From: Micromonospora sp. C28SCA-DRY-2
GTDB lineage: Bacteria; Actinomycetota; Actinomycetes; Mycobacteriales; Micromonosporaceae
Length of the DNA: 64,000 nucleotides
NCBI RefSeq assembly: GCF_030519475.1
Contig: NZ_JAUMKD010000006.1
Span: 289,865 to 353,864, forward strand
Reading direction: 5' to 3'
Shown: positions 17,795 to 29,063 of the stretch, piece after piece
Layout: each line of letters opens with the position of its first letter
Position numbering within the stretch: the first letter of the stretch is position 1
Program-made: the position numbers and the translations under genes
The notes under the pieces: model-generated
What the model was told of the DNA's origin: nothing
Seen by the model: the letters and a program-made list of their open reading frames with translations, nothing else
Database searches by the model: none

Positions 17795-18874
17795 ATGACC
17801 ATCGATTTGACCGCCCTCGGCTGGGACGCCGACCGGGCGGCACACCCGCACCGCCGTACCGACCATCGCCCGGGCCGGGTGGCCCGGGTCGACCGCGGCG
17901 TGTGCACCGTGCTCGGCGCGGACGGCCCCGTGCGCGCCACCCTGGGCGGGCCGGTGCTGGCCGCCGCCGCCCACGACCTGACCCGGCTGCCCTGTGCCGG
18001 GGACTGGGTGCTGCTCGGCACCTGGCCGGACGGGCGGATCACCGTCGAGACGGTGCTGCCCCGGCGTACCGCGCTGATCCGCCGGACCGCCGGCAAGGAC
18101 GCCAGCGGCCAGGTGCTCGCCGCGAACCTGGACGCCGCCGCCGTGGTGGAACCGGTACACCCCGAGCCGGACGTCGGCCGGATCGAGCGGCTGCTCTCCC
18201 TCGCCCACGAGTCGGGCGCCCGGCCGCTGGTGGTGCTCACCAAGGCCGACCTGGCGGCCGACCCGGCGGCGGTCGCCCGGCAGCTCGCCGCGGTCGCGCC
18301 CGGGGTGCCCGTGCTGCCGGTCAGCGCCGAGCGCGGCACCGGGCTGGAACCGCTGCGCGCCGAGGTGGCGCCCGGCCGCACGCTGGCCCTGCTCGGCCCG
18401 TCCGGCGCCGGCAAGTCGAGCCTGGTCAACGCGTTGGCCGGGACGGTGGTGATGCCCACCCAGGCGATCCGCCGGGTCGACGGCAAGGGCCGGCACACCA
18501 CCACCTGGCGGGCCCTGGTCCCGGTGCCCGGCGGCGGGGCCGTGCTGGACACCCCCGGGGTGCGCGCGGTCGGCCTGCTCGACGGCTCGGCCGGGCTCGA
18601 CCGGGCGTTCGCCGACATCGCCGAACTCGCCACCGGCTGCCGCTACGGCGACTGCGGGCACGACGGGGAGCCCGGCTGCGCGGTGCGCGAGGCGCTGGAG
18701 AGCGGGGAGCTGCCGCCCCGGCGCTGGGAGAGCTGGCGGCGGCTGCAACGGGAGGTGGCGTACGAGACCCGGCGGCGGGAGACCCGGCTGGCCGCCGAGC
18801 GCCGGGGCGGCTGGCGCGGCGCCCGCCGACGGGCGAACCGGCCGGCCCGCCCACCCTCGCCCGGCGGCCTCTGA
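17795..18874 (+). CDS. rsgA: Ribosome small-subunit GTPase RsgA
   Basis: Circularly permuted GTPase that assists late 30S assembly. The OB-fold N-terminus is followed by G4 (TKAD, 149-152), G1 (GPSGAGKSS, 201-209) and G3 (DTPG, 252-255), in the permuted order of the family. The C-terminal zinc site is C282, C287, H289 and C295. Length of 359 is normal, with a basic C-terminal tail. ATG 17795 follows GAGGA within the end of a 14-codon upstream frame, so its translation may be coupled to that leader. Monocistronic, closed by a hairpin at 18908. Confidence 0.96.
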   Translation: MTIDLTALGWDADRAAHPHRRTDHRPGRVARVDRGVCTVLGADGPVRATLGGPVLAAAAHDLTRLPCAGDWVLLGTWPDGRITVETVLPRRTALIRRTAGKDASGQVLAANLDAAAVVEPVHPEPDVGRIERLLSLAHESGARPLVVLTKADLAADPAAVARQLAAVAPGVPVLPVSAERGTGLEPLRAEVAPGRTLALLGPSGAGKSSLVNALAGTVVMPTQAIRRVDGKGRHTTTWRALVPVPGGGAVLDTPGVRAVGLLDGSAGLDRAFADIAELATGCRYGDCGHDGEPGCAVREALESGELPPRRWESWRRLQREVAYETRRRETRLAAERRGGWRGARRRANRPARPPSPGGL

Positions 18875-18907
18875 GCCGCCCGACGCATCCCGGCGCCCCG
18901 GCGCGTT

Positions 18908-18930
18908 GCCGGCAGCCGGCGCCTGCCGGC
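18908..18930 (+). terminator. Hairpin terminator of rsgA
   Basis: GCCGGCAG and its complement CTGCCGGC form a perfect 8-bp stem with a 7-nt GC-rich loop, 33 nt after the rsgA stop. Confidence 0.55.
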
Positions 18931-18967
18931 GTCGGGTGGGCCGGGTCCGGGGTGTGTCGGGCGGGGC

Positions 18968-18982
18968 GGAGTGAGTCACTCC
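18968..18982. promoter_or_regulatory. Palindrome upstream of uvrA
   Basis: GGAGTGA-G-TCACTCC, perfect 7-bp arms around one base, about 115 bp before the proposed uvrA -10. Possible binding site of an unknown regulator. Confidence 0.4.
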
Positions 18983-19095
18983 CGAGTCGGCGCGAGGTGC
19001 CCCCGGAGCCTCCCGGCGCCGCCGGACCGTGGGCGCGGCCGACCGGTCTGAGCTGGGGGAATGTGCCGGCGGAGAAAAGTGTCGTACCTCGGGGC

Positions 19096-19101
19096 TAGAG
19101 T
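19096..19101 (+). promoter_or_regulatory. Probable uvrA -10 box
   Basis: TAGAGT about 92 nt before the uvrA GTG, predicting a leader of about 85 nt. The -35 is not obvious. Confidence 0.35.
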
Positions 19102-19193
19102 TGCCGAGGCGCTTTTCTGCGCCCGCACAACCGCTCAGAACCATCACGGAGCGGACAGATCCTCCTCCTCTTCCTCACCGGGAGTACACGGCA

Positions 19194-22133
<2,940 letters not shown>

Positions 22134-22158
22134 CCCGCCACCACGGATCCCACGGTGG

Positions 22159-22196
22159 CCGCGGGATCGACGGCCGTCACCGCCGTCGACCCGCGG
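22159..22196 (+). terminator. Hairpin terminator of uvrA
   Basis: 15-bp stem with a single bulged A (arms 22159-22174 and 22182-22196), 7-nt loop, 25 nt after the uvrA stop. Confidence 0.7.
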
Positions 22197-22197
22197 C

Positions 22198-22203
22198 TAA
22201 CCT
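22198..22203 (+). promoter_or_regulatory. Possible -10 for the Rieske gene
   Basis: TAACCT directly after the uvrA terminator would give a leader of about 130 nt. That leader contains a GTCCCGA/TCGGGAC stem near 22245-22275. Weak evidence. Confidence 0.3.
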
Positions 22204-22342
22204 CGTGATCAACGGACGCTGTCCCGCGCGGGGAGGGGCAGCGGCCGTCCCGATCGGGTGAACCGGTCGGGACCGTGGTGCGTGTCACCAGGTGCGGCCG
22301 CGGGATCATGAGGGGCGGCGGCAGCCGAGAGAGAGGCGAGGC

Positions 22343-22825
22343 ATGAGTGACGATCAGGAGCTGACCGGGCCGGTCACCCAGACCCGGCGGGCCCTGCTCA
22401 CCGGTGCGGGAGCGGTCGGGGCGGCGGTGGTCCTGGCGGCCTGCGGCGGCGAGGACTCCGGTGACGGGTCCGCGCCGACCAGCGGCGGGCCGGCCGTACC
22501 GAGCTCCGGCGACGCCGGCGGCGGCGACCGGCAGGGGGCGCAGTCGCTGGCCCGGACCGCGGACGTCCCGGTCGGCGGCGGCGTGGTCCTCGCCGCGGAG
22601 GGCGTCGTGATCACCCAGCCGTCCGCCGGCGAGTTCAAGGGCTTCGACCCGATCTGCACCCACCAGGGCTGCCCGGTGACGAACGTCGACGGCGGCACCA
22701 TCAACTGCACCTGCCACGGCAGCAAGTTCTCCATCGCCGACGGTTCGGTCAAGGCCGGTCCGGCCACCAAGCCGCTGGCGCCGAAGGACGTCAAGGTCAC
22801 CGGCGACCAGATCTCGTTCGCCTGA
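22343..22825 (+). CDS. Tat-exported lipoprotein with Rieske [2Fe-2S] domain
   Basis: A 160-residue protein. The N-terminus combines a twin-arginine signal (TRRALLT, R15-R16) with a lipobox LAAC whose Cys34 would be lipidated, so it should be folded with its cluster, exported by Tat and anchored on the outer face of the membrane. A Gly/Ser linker (36-65) leads to a Rieske domain with C105-T-H107 and C122-x-x-H125 ligands plus the CTHQGC disulfide-type Cys110 and C124. ATG 22343 has GAGAGGCGAGGC before it. It sits between uvrA and uvrC but has no repair role. Probably an electron carrier of unknown partner. Confidence 0.9.
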   Translation: MSDDQELTGPVTQTRRALLTGAGAVGAAVVLAACGGEDSGDGSAPTSGGPAVPSSGDAGGGDRQGAQSLARTADVPVGGGVVLAAEGVVITQPSAGEFKGFDPICTHQGCPVTNVDGGTINCTCHGSKFSIADGSVKAGPATKPLAPKDVKVTGDQISFA

Positions 22826-22962
22826 CCGCCCGGGCGCGACCGGCCCTTGCGGCAGCCCGGGGTGTCCCCGGTGGGGCGACGCCCCGGGCTGCCGCCTCCC
22901 GGCCGACGGGCGGCCGGCCGGGGCGTCCGCCGCGCCGGCCGAGGGCTGTCGGGGGTGCGGAC

Positions 22963-22968
22963 TAGGCT
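22963..22968 (+). promoter_or_regulatory. -10 box of leaderless uvrC promoter
   Basis: TAGGCT ends 7 nt before GTG 22976, predicting an mRNA starting at the GTG. Confidence 0.6.
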
Positions 22969-22975
22969 TGCTGCC

Positions 22976-25033
22976 GTGGCTGACCCCTCGACCTACCGTC
23001 CCGCGCCCGGCACCATTCCGGAGTCGCCCGGGGTCTACCGCTTCCGCGACGGCACCGGCCGGGTGATCTACGTCGGCAAGGCGAAGAACCTGCGCAGCCG
23101 GCTCAACTCCTACTTCGCCGACCTCTGGGGCCTGCACCAGCGCACGCAGCAGATGGTCACCACGGCCGAGTCGGTCGACTGGGTCACCGTCGGCACCGAG
23201 GTCGAGGCGCTCCAGCTCGAATACACCTGGATCAAGCAGTACGACCCCCGGTTCAACGTCCGCTACCGCGACGACAAGTCGTATCCCTACCTCGCGGTCA
23301 CCCTCGACGAGGAGTTCCCGCGCCTGCAGGTGATGCGCGGCGCCAAGCGCAAGGGGGTGCGCTACTTCGGGCCCTACTCGCACGCCTGGGCCATCCGCGA
23401 GACGCTCGACCTGCTGCTGCGCGTCTTCCCCGCGCGTACCTGCTCGGCGGGGGTGTTCAAGCGGGCCGGCCAGGTCGGCCGCCCCTGCCTGCTGGGCTAC
23501 ATCGGCAAGTGCTCGGCGCCCTGCGTGGGCAGCGTCTCCGCCGAGCAGCACCGCGAGATCGTCGACGGCTTCTGCGACTTCATGGCCGGCCGCACCGACA
23601 CCATGGTGCGCAAGCTGGAACGCGAGATGGCCGAGGCCAGCGAGCAGTTGGAGTTCGAGCGGGCGGCCCGGCTGCGCGACGACATCGCCGCGCTGCGCCG
23701 GGCGATGGAGAAGCAGACGGTGGTGCTCGGCGACGGCACCGACGCCGACGTGGTGGCGTTCGCCGACGACCCGCTGGAGGCGGCCGTCCAGGTCTTCCAC
23801 GTCCGCGACGGCCGGGTGCGCGGCCAGCGCGGCTGGGTGGTGGAGAAGACCGAGGACCTGACCACCGGCGACCTGGTGCACCACTTCTGCACCCAGGTCT
23901 ACGGCGGCGAGCAGGGCGAGGCCGACGTGCCGCGCGAGCTGCTGGTGCCCGAGCTGCCCGCCGACGCCGACGCGCTGGCCGACTGGCTCGGCAGCCACCG
24001 GGGCAGCCGGGTGAGCCTGCGGGTGCCGCAGCGCGGCGACAAGCGGGCCCTGCTGGAGACGGTGGCGCGCAACGCCAAGGACGCGCTGGCCCGGCACAAG
24101 CTGCGCCGCGCCGGCGACCTGACCACCCGCGGCAAGGCGCTCGACGAGATCAGCGAGGCGCTCGGCATGCGGACCTCGCCGCTGCGGATCGAGTGCTTCG
24201 ACATCTCGCAGATCCAGGGCACCGACGTGGTGGCCAGCATGGTCGTCTTCGAGGACGGGCTGCCGCGCAAGAGCGAGTACCGCCGGTTCATCATCCGGGG
24301 CGCCACCGACGACCTCTCCGCGATGTCCGAGGTGCTGCGCCGCCGCTTCGCCCGCTACCTGGACTCCCGTGCCGAGACCGGCGAGGCGGGCGTGGAGGCG
24401 GCCGACGACCCGGGCGCCCCCGCCGGCCAGACCGACGGCGACGAGCCCCGGGTGGGCGCGCTGGTCGACCCGACCACCGGCCGGCCGCGCAAGTTCGCGT
24501 ACCCGCCGCAGCTGGTGGTGGTCGACGGCGGGGCGCCGCAGGTCGCGGCCGCCGCCCAGGCGCTCGCCGAGCTGGGCATCGACGACGTGGCGCTCTGCGG
24601 GCTGGCCAAGCGGCTGGAGGAGGTCTGGCTGCCCGACGACGAGTTCCCGGTCATCCTGCCGCGCACCTCCGAGGGGCTCTACCTGCTGCAACGCGTTCGC
24701 GACGAGGCGCACCGGTTCGCCATCACGTTCCACCGGCAGCGGCGCTCCAAGCGGATGACGGAGTCGGCGCTGGACAAGGTCCCCGGCCTGGGGGAGGTAC
24801 GGCGCAAGGCGCTGCTGCGGCACTTCGGCTCGCTCAAGCGCCTCTCGGCCGCCACGGTGGAGGAGATCACCGAGGTGCCCGGCGTGGGCCGGCGCACCGC
24901 CGAGGCGATCCTCGCGCGGTTGGCCGGCAACGACGGCGCGTCGGGGGAGCGCGGCAGAACCGCCGGGTCGGGGGAACACGACGCAGCCGCCGGGCCGGAG
25001 CAGCGCGGCGGCGCCGAGCCGGAGTCGCCGTAA
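22976..25033 (+). CDS. uvrC: Excinuclease ABC subunit C
   Basis: Dual-incision nuclease of nucleotide excision repair, 685 residues. The N-terminal GIY-YIG domain reads GVYRFRDGTGRVIYVGKAKNLRSRL. A Cys-containing stretch (RTCSAGVF...CLLGYIGKCSAPC) and UVR motif (LEFERAARLRDDIAALRRAM) follow, then the RNase H-like domain (IECFDISQIQGT, LVVVDGG) and tandem HhH (VPGLGEVRRKALLRHFGSL, VPGVGRRTAEAI). A 30-residue acidic tail ends it. GTG 22976 is chosen because TAGGCT ends 7 nt upstream, predicting leaderless mRNA. The usual neighbour rapZ is displaced by about 6 kb here. Confidence 0.97.
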   Translation: MADPSTYRPAPGTIPESPGVYRFRDGTGRVIYVGKAKNLRSRLNSYFADLWGLHQRTQQMVTTAESVDWVTVGTEVEALQLEYTWIKQYDPRFNVRYRDDKSYPYLAVTLDEEFPRLQVMRGAKRKGVRYFGPYSHAWAIRETLDLLLRVFPARTCSAGVFKRAGQVGRPCLLGYIGKCSAPCVGSVSAEQHREIVDGFCDFMAGRTDTMVRKLEREMAEASEQLEFERAARLRDDIAALRRAMEKQTVVLGDGTDADVVAFADDPLEAAVQVFHVRDGRVRGQRGWVVEKTEDLTTGDLVHHFCTQVYGGEQGEADVPRELLVPELPADADALADWLGSHRGSRVSLRVPQRGDKRALLETVARNAKDALARHKLRRAGDLTTRGKALDEISEALGMRTSPLRIECFDISQIQGTDVVASMVVFEDGLPRKSEYRRFIIRGATDDLSAMSEVLRRRFARYLDSRAETGEAGVEAADDPGAPAGQTDGDEPRVGALVDPTTGRPRKFAYPPQLVVVDGGAPQVAAAAQALAELGIDDVALCGLAKRLEEVWLPDDEFPVILPRTSEGLYLLQRVRDEAHRFAITFHRQRRSKRMTESALDKVPGLGEVRRKALLRHFGSLKRLSAATVEEITEVPGVGRRTAEAILARLAGNDGASGERGRTAGSGEHDAAAGPEQRGGAEPESP

Positions 25034-25056
25034 CCTCACGGCAGGGCAGATGCGTA

Positions 25057-27357
25057 TCAGGAGGCGTTTTCCCGGGTGAGCGTCCGGAGGGCTCGGAATG
25101 CGGCGCCGGGCCGGTCGTTGAAGTCGTCGTCGGGCAGCCGCGCGAGCAGATCGAGCACGGCACTGATGTGGCGGCACCGCGCAGCCTGGTCGATCAGTTG
25201 TCTGGTCGGGTGACGACGCTGGCTTCGGGGGAGAGCCTGGAGCGTGGCGTAGGCCTCCGCGAGAGAGTTGATCTCCGCCTGGCCGAGCCGGGACGCCGGC
25301 TCGACCTGCTGGACGGTGCCTGGGTTGCCGCTGGCGGCGGCCAGGAGCCGTTCCACCCGCTTCGCGGCCGTGACCCGGAGGTTGTCGATCGGGATCGCCG
25401 CCACCAGTTCCAGGGCGCCGGTCGCCTCGCCACGACGGGCGCGCAGCAGTGCCGCGACCATGAGGTTCTCGCTGACGATGGTGTGCCACCCGGCGGCGAG
25501 GTGCCGTACCGATTCCAGGGCTACCCGGTACAGGTCCTCCAGGGTGGCGGTGTTCGGTGGTGGCCATGGTGTGGTGGCCGGTGCGGGCCGGCCGCGGAAG
25601 CGGTCGAGGTACGGTGCCAGCGGCGGACCGAGGCGGTCGGCGGCGGTGGCGGCGTCGGGGACGATGTCGAGGTCGCCCCAACGGGTCGGCCAGGCGTGCC
25701 GGCGGTCGATGGTCCAGGTGAGGGCCTTGTCGAGGGCGTCGCGCCGTGTCTCGGGGGCGATGACGAGTCCGGTTTCGAAGGCGACCGCCCAGGTGTCGGC
25801 GGTCAGGGCGAAGGTGGGGTCCAGACCGAGGTCGCGGCGGATGTCGTCGCCGGTGTCGACGCGGTCGAGCTCCAGCGGGCGGGGGCCGGGTGGTTGGCGC
25901 AGGAACGTGACGTCTCCGGGTATGTCGCCGGTTGCGGGCCGGATGAACCGTAGGGTCGTCCCGCCGGTGGCGATGATGACGTCGTCCGCGCCCCAGAGCA
26001 CTCCGCTGGTGTCTTCGGCCGCGTCGACGACGTGCTGCCGTTCAGGCTCTCCGGCCAGCGACCAGATTTCGATGTGGCCGCCGGTGGTGAGGCATGCCGC
26101 GCGGTCGCCGTCGGGCGCCCACGCCCAGGCGGTGTGATCTTCTTCGGCGGTGTCGATGTGTGGGAGCGCCACGTCGAGGTCGTAGCGGTGTTCGCCGTTG
26201 TCGTAGATGGCGACGGCGGGTCGAGCGCCGGGTTCGTTGCCGGCGGGGATCACGACTGCCAGTCGGCTCAGGCCGTTGCGGTCCGCCCAGCGCAGTTCGC
26301 CGGCGCCGGGGCGCTGGGGCAGGTCGGCGACCGGTCGGCCGGTCGTCGTTTCGGCGATCACGAGTCGGCCCTGCGACCGGTAGGCCACCAGCCGCTGGTC
26401 GGGGCTCCACGACACCGCCGCTCCCGGCGTTGCGGTGTCAACGAGCCAGCACACTTGCCGGCTGTCGACGTCGATCGCGTACACCTCGCCCGCTTCGGCG
26501 CGGGCGAAGATCCGCGTTCCGTCCCGCGACCACACGGACTGCTCGGGGTAGAGCCATCTGGGCTCGGATGCGTCCTCGGCCCAGTCGGGGAGCGTGTCGG
26601 CCAGCAACAGCACCGACGCCTGCTCGTCACCGCCGTCGTGCTCCCCGCCGTCGGGTATCTCGTCGTCGTAGACCCAGCCGTTCGTCAGGGAGACGAGGCA
26701 GCCCGACACCTGCCGGTCGAACCCGACGTGCACGTACGCACGGGTGCCGTCCGGGGCCAGGGCGAACCCGGGCGGCCGCCCGGACCCGTCGGTCACGGCC
26801 GCGGCCCCGATCGGCTCGACGCTCTCGCCGAACGGATCCCACGCCCCCACCACGTTGGTGTCGAAGGCCGCCGTGATGCGCCGGCCGTCGGCGGACCACT
26901 GCAACAGCCCCGGGTGGCCGGGCCAGCCGACACCACCACGGATGCCGTCGAGCACGTTGACGCAGCGGCCGGTGGGCACCTCCCAGATCTGCAACGCCGC
27001 GCCGCGCTCGTAGTCGTCACCGCAGTGACTGCCGACTGCCAGGTAACGACCGCACGGGCTCAACGCGAAGGCGTGAATCTCCCTGGGATGCACGTCGGGA
27101 TGACGCAGGACCGCGCCGGCCGCCCTGACCCGCGCGGTCGCGAACCGATGCGCCTCGGTCACCCCGTACGCCTGCTCCAGCGCGACCAACGCGGCGCGCA
27201 ACGGCGGCAGGTCACGCACCGGCGTGAACGCCGACCAGTCCGCCGCACGCAGCACCGTCAGGTACGCATCGGGATCCGCAGCTGACGGGCGAAGATCCAC
27301 AAAGCTCGGTGCGCGGCGAGTGACGTCGCTCCGCGGAGCGCTGCCCGGCATATCCAT
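25057..27357 (-). CDS. WD40/beta-propeller-like orphan protein
   Basis: About 766 residues, no named homologue recognised. An N-terminal helical region (to ~90) precedes a propeller of WD40-like blades. Typical blade endings are LSPCGRYLAVGSHCG, LQWSADGRRITAAFD, SVWSRDGTRIFARA, VSWSPDQRLVAYRS and WAWAPDGDRAACLTTG (roughly residues 85-480). A helical C-terminus (from ~560) has TPR- or ARM-like Ala/Leu pairs, for example GALELVAAIPIDNLRVTAA. The start at ATG 27357 is favoured by TATGTT ending 7 nt upstream; frame continues open to 27381. Third-position bases look less GC-rich than in flanking genes, hinting at acquisition. Probably a scaffold; no enzyme motif seen. Confidence 0.6.
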   Translation of the reverse strand: MDMPGSAPRSDVTRRAPSFVDLRPSAADPDAYLTVLRAADWSAFTPVRDLPPLRAALVALEQAYGVTEAHRFATARVRAAGAVLRHPDVHPREIHAFALSPCGRYLAVGSHCGDDYERGAALQIWEVPTGRCVNVLDGIRGGVGWPGHPGLLQWSADGRRITAAFDTNVVGAWDPFGESVEPIGAAAVTDGSGRPPGFALAPDGTRAYVHVGFDRQVSGCLVSLTNGWVYDDEIPDGGEHDGGDEQASVLLLADTLPDWAEDASEPRWLYPEQSVWSRDGTRIFARAEAGEVYAIDVDSRQVCWLVDTATPGAAVSWSPDQRLVAYRSQGRLVIAETTTGRPVADLPQRPGAGELRWADRNGLSRLAVVIPAGNEPGARPAVAIYDNGEHRYDLDVALPHIDTAEEDHTAWAWAPDGDRAACLTTGGHIEIWSLAGEPERQHVVDAAEDTSGVLWGADDVIIATGGTTLRFIRPATGDIPGDVTFLRQPPGPRPLELDRVDTGDDIRRDLGLDPTFALTADTWAVAFETGLVIAPETRRDALDKALTWTIDRRHAWPTRWGDLDIVPDAATAADRLGPPLAPYLDRFRGRPAPATTPWPPPNTATLEDLYRVALESVRHLAAGWHTIVSENLMVAALLRARRGEATGALELVAAIPIDNLRVTAAKRVERLLAAASGNPGTVQQVEPASRLGQAEINSLAEAYATLQALPRSQRRHPTRQLIDQAARCRHISAVLDLLARLPDDDFNDRPGAAFRALRTLTRENAS

Positions 27358-27364
27358 GGAGAGG

Positions 27365-27370
27365 AACATA
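27365..27370 (-). promoter_or_regulatory. -10 box of leaderless promoter
   Basis: TATGTT on the minus strand ends 7 nt before ATG 27357 of the WD40-like gene. Confidence 0.4.
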
Positions 27371-27486
27371 GGCGGCAGCACCGACAGACCGCGGGCGACC
27401 GGTGCCGGGTCGCTTCGACACGCTGGTGGGGCGTCGCGGATGACGCGCAGGCCGTGAGAGCAGCGGCCGGGTGTCCGTTTCCCGTC

Positions 27487-28128
27487 CTACCGGACGGCGT
27501 CGAGGTCGACGGGTGCGCCCGGGAGGGCGTCCGGGGCCGGCGGGCCGGTCATGAGCGCGTCGAACACGAGGTGCAGATACCGTGCGGGCTGCGCGGCGAC
27601 GTGCCCCGGCAGGCGGTCGGGATGGCAGGCGAAGACGTTCAGCAGCAGGACGACGTCGCCGGTGCCGACGTCGTGGCGGACCAGCCCGTCCCGCTGCCCG
27701 CGACGGACGAGGTCGTCGAGCAGTTCGAGCCACTCCTGGCGGGCCCGGGCGAACGACGGCGAGGCATGGAAGCTCGCCGTCGACAGGTCGGCCAACGCGG
27801 CGGCGAGGGCGCCCCGGCCGGGGTCCGCACACCAGTGGACCAGTCCGCGCAGCGCCGTCCGGGCGTCCCGGCTGCTCTCACCGAGGCGGCGGGTGACGGC
27901 CACGAGGTCCGTCACGTATTCCTCGGCGACGGCGGCGATGAGCGCCTCGCGGGTCGGGAACCGGCGGTAGAGCGTGCCGATGCCGACGCCGGCCCGACGG
28001 GCGATCAGGTCCATCGGGGCGGCAAGTCCCTGCTCGGCCATCACCGTGCGGGCGGCGGCGAGGATCTTGCCGAGGTTCCGTGCGGCGTCCGCCCGCAACT
28101 GCTCCGGCCCCGCGTCACCGATCTTCAA
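27487..28128 (-). CDS. TetR-family transcriptional regulator
   Basis: A 213-residue TetR regulator. The N-terminal HTH is NLGKILAAARTVMAEQ followed by DLIARRAGVGIGTLYRRFPTREALIAA, matching the family signature closely. The C-terminal ligand pocket is helical and unspecific. The start codon is TTG at 28128, with AGGGG 6-7 nt before it. It is divergent from an NmrA-type oxidoreductase, and a near-perfect 31-bp palindrome lies between the two start codons. It almost certainly represses itself and the oxidoreductase; the inducer is unknown. Confidence 0.9.
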   Translation of the reverse strand: MKIGDAGPEQLRADAARNLGKILAAARTVMAEQGLAAPMDLIARRAGVGIGTLYRRFPTREALIAAVAEEYVTDLVAVTRRLGESSRDARTALRGLVHWCADPGRGALAAALADLSTASFHASPSFARARQEWLELLDDLVRRGQRDGLVRHDVGTGDVVLLLNVFACHPDRLPGHVAAQPARYLHLVFDALMTGPPAPDALPGAPVDLDAVR

Positions 28129-28135
28129 TGCCGAC

Positions 28136-28166
28136 CCCTATCCGGAACGTCTTCTTCCGGTTAGGG
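28136..28166. promoter_or_regulatory. TetR operator, 31-bp palindrome
   Basis: CCCTATCCGGAA - 7 bp - TTCCGGTTAGGG: 12-bp arms with one mismatch, located between the divergent tetR (start 28128) and the oxidoreductase gene (28211). TAGGGT at 28162-28167 within the right arm could be the -10 of the oxidoreductase gene, so binding would block it. Confidence 0.75.
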
Positions 28167-28210
28167 TAACCCACATAACCGGAGGGACGCATTCCGCTTA
28201 GGAGGTGGGC

Positions 28211-29056
28211 ATGATCGTGGTGACCGGGGCGGCCGGGCAGATCGGCCGCGCGTTGATCGGGCAACTCGACCGGCGGGGCGTACGCCGCCGCGCGGTGGTG
28301 CGCCAGCACCGGCAGGGCGCGGAGCTGGGCGGCAGCTACGTCGTCGGCGACTTCGACGACCCGGACTCGATCAGGAAGGCCCTCGAGCCGGGGGCGCGGC
28401 TACTGCTGAACAGCTCCCTCGGGCCGGACTTCGTCAGGCAACAGCGGAAGCTCGTCGACCTCGCCGCCGAGGCGGGCGTCGCCCACGTCGTGAAGGTGTC
28501 GGTGCGCGGCGCCACCCCCGGTGGACTGCTCGGCCTCGGTATGCACGGGGAGGTCGAGGCACACCTGAAGCGCTCCGGGCTGGCCTGGTCGATCCTCCAG
28601 CCGGTCGGCTTCATGCAGAACCTCTTCACGGAGGTCGCCTTCGACGGCGACGAACAGGGGCGGTTCCACGGCTCCTACGGCCCGGGCCGGGTGGGCTACA
28701 TCGACGCCAGGGACGTCGCGGAGGTGGCCGCCGTCCTGTTGACCCGGCCCGTGGGCGACAACGAAACGCTGGTGCTGACCGGGTCCGAGGCGCCGACGCA
28801 CGAGGAGATTGGCGAGGTGCTGACCCGGACCCTGGGCCGGCCCGTGCGGTACGTCGACCTCACCGTGCCCGCCATGGCCGAGCGACTCCGGGCGGCCGGG
28901 ATGCCGGCCGCCGCCGCCGACGACCTCGCCACCCTGATGCGCCTCGTCGGTGACGGCCGGTGGGCGAGCACGACCGGTGCCGTCCGCGAGCTGACCGGTC
29001 GGCCGCCTCGTACGCTCGCCGACTTCGTCACCGCGCACGCCGACCGGTTCCGCTGA
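28211..29056 (+). CDS. NmrA/SDR-type NAD(P)-binding oxidoreductase
   Basis: A 281-residue atypical short-chain dehydrogenase (NmrA/NAD(P)H quinone oxidoreductase 2 type). The Rossmann start is MIVVTGAAGQIGRALIGQL, and the substrate domain contains WSILQPVGFMQNL and YIDARDVAEVAA typical of the NmrA group; the Tyr-x-x-x-Lys pair of classical SDRs is absent. ATG 28211 is preceded by AGGAGGTG at the right distance, so the GTG at 28205 is rejected. Controlled by the divergent TetR through the palindrome at 28136. Likely a stress or quinone-related reductase or redox sensor; substrate unknown. Confidence 0.85.
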   Translation: MIVVTGAAGQIGRALIGQLDRRGVRRRAVVRQHRQGAELGGSYVVGDFDDPDSIRKALEPGARLLLNSSLGPDFVRQQRKLVDLAAEAGVAHVVKVSVRGATPGGLLGLGMHGEVEAHLKRSGLAWSILQPVGFMQNLFTEVAFDGDEQGRFHGSYGPGRVGYIDARDVAEVAAVLLTRPVGDNETLVLTGSEAPTHEEIGEVLTRTLGRPVRYVDLTVPAMAERLRAAGMPAAAADDLATLMRLVGDGRWASTTGAVRELTGRPPRTLADFVTAHADRFR

Positions 29057-29063
29057 CGCACCT

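Larger units (their letters stand above)
18875..19193. other. 319-bp rsgA-uvrA intergenic region
   Basis: No gene is visible. It holds the rsgA terminator hairpin (18908-18930), a perfect 15-bp palindrome at 18968-18982, and the likely uvrA promoter at 19096. A LexA-type TCGAAC-N4-GTTCGA box was looked for by eye and not seen. Confidence 0.6.

Noticed and set aside
18875..19193. SOS (LexA) box before uvrA or uvrC
   Set aside because: No TCGAAC-N4-GTTCGA-like site was found by eye in either upstream region.
28205..28211. GTG 28205 as start of the NmrA-type gene
   Set aside because: It overlaps the AGGAGGTG ribosome-binding site, which is correctly spaced for ATG 28211.
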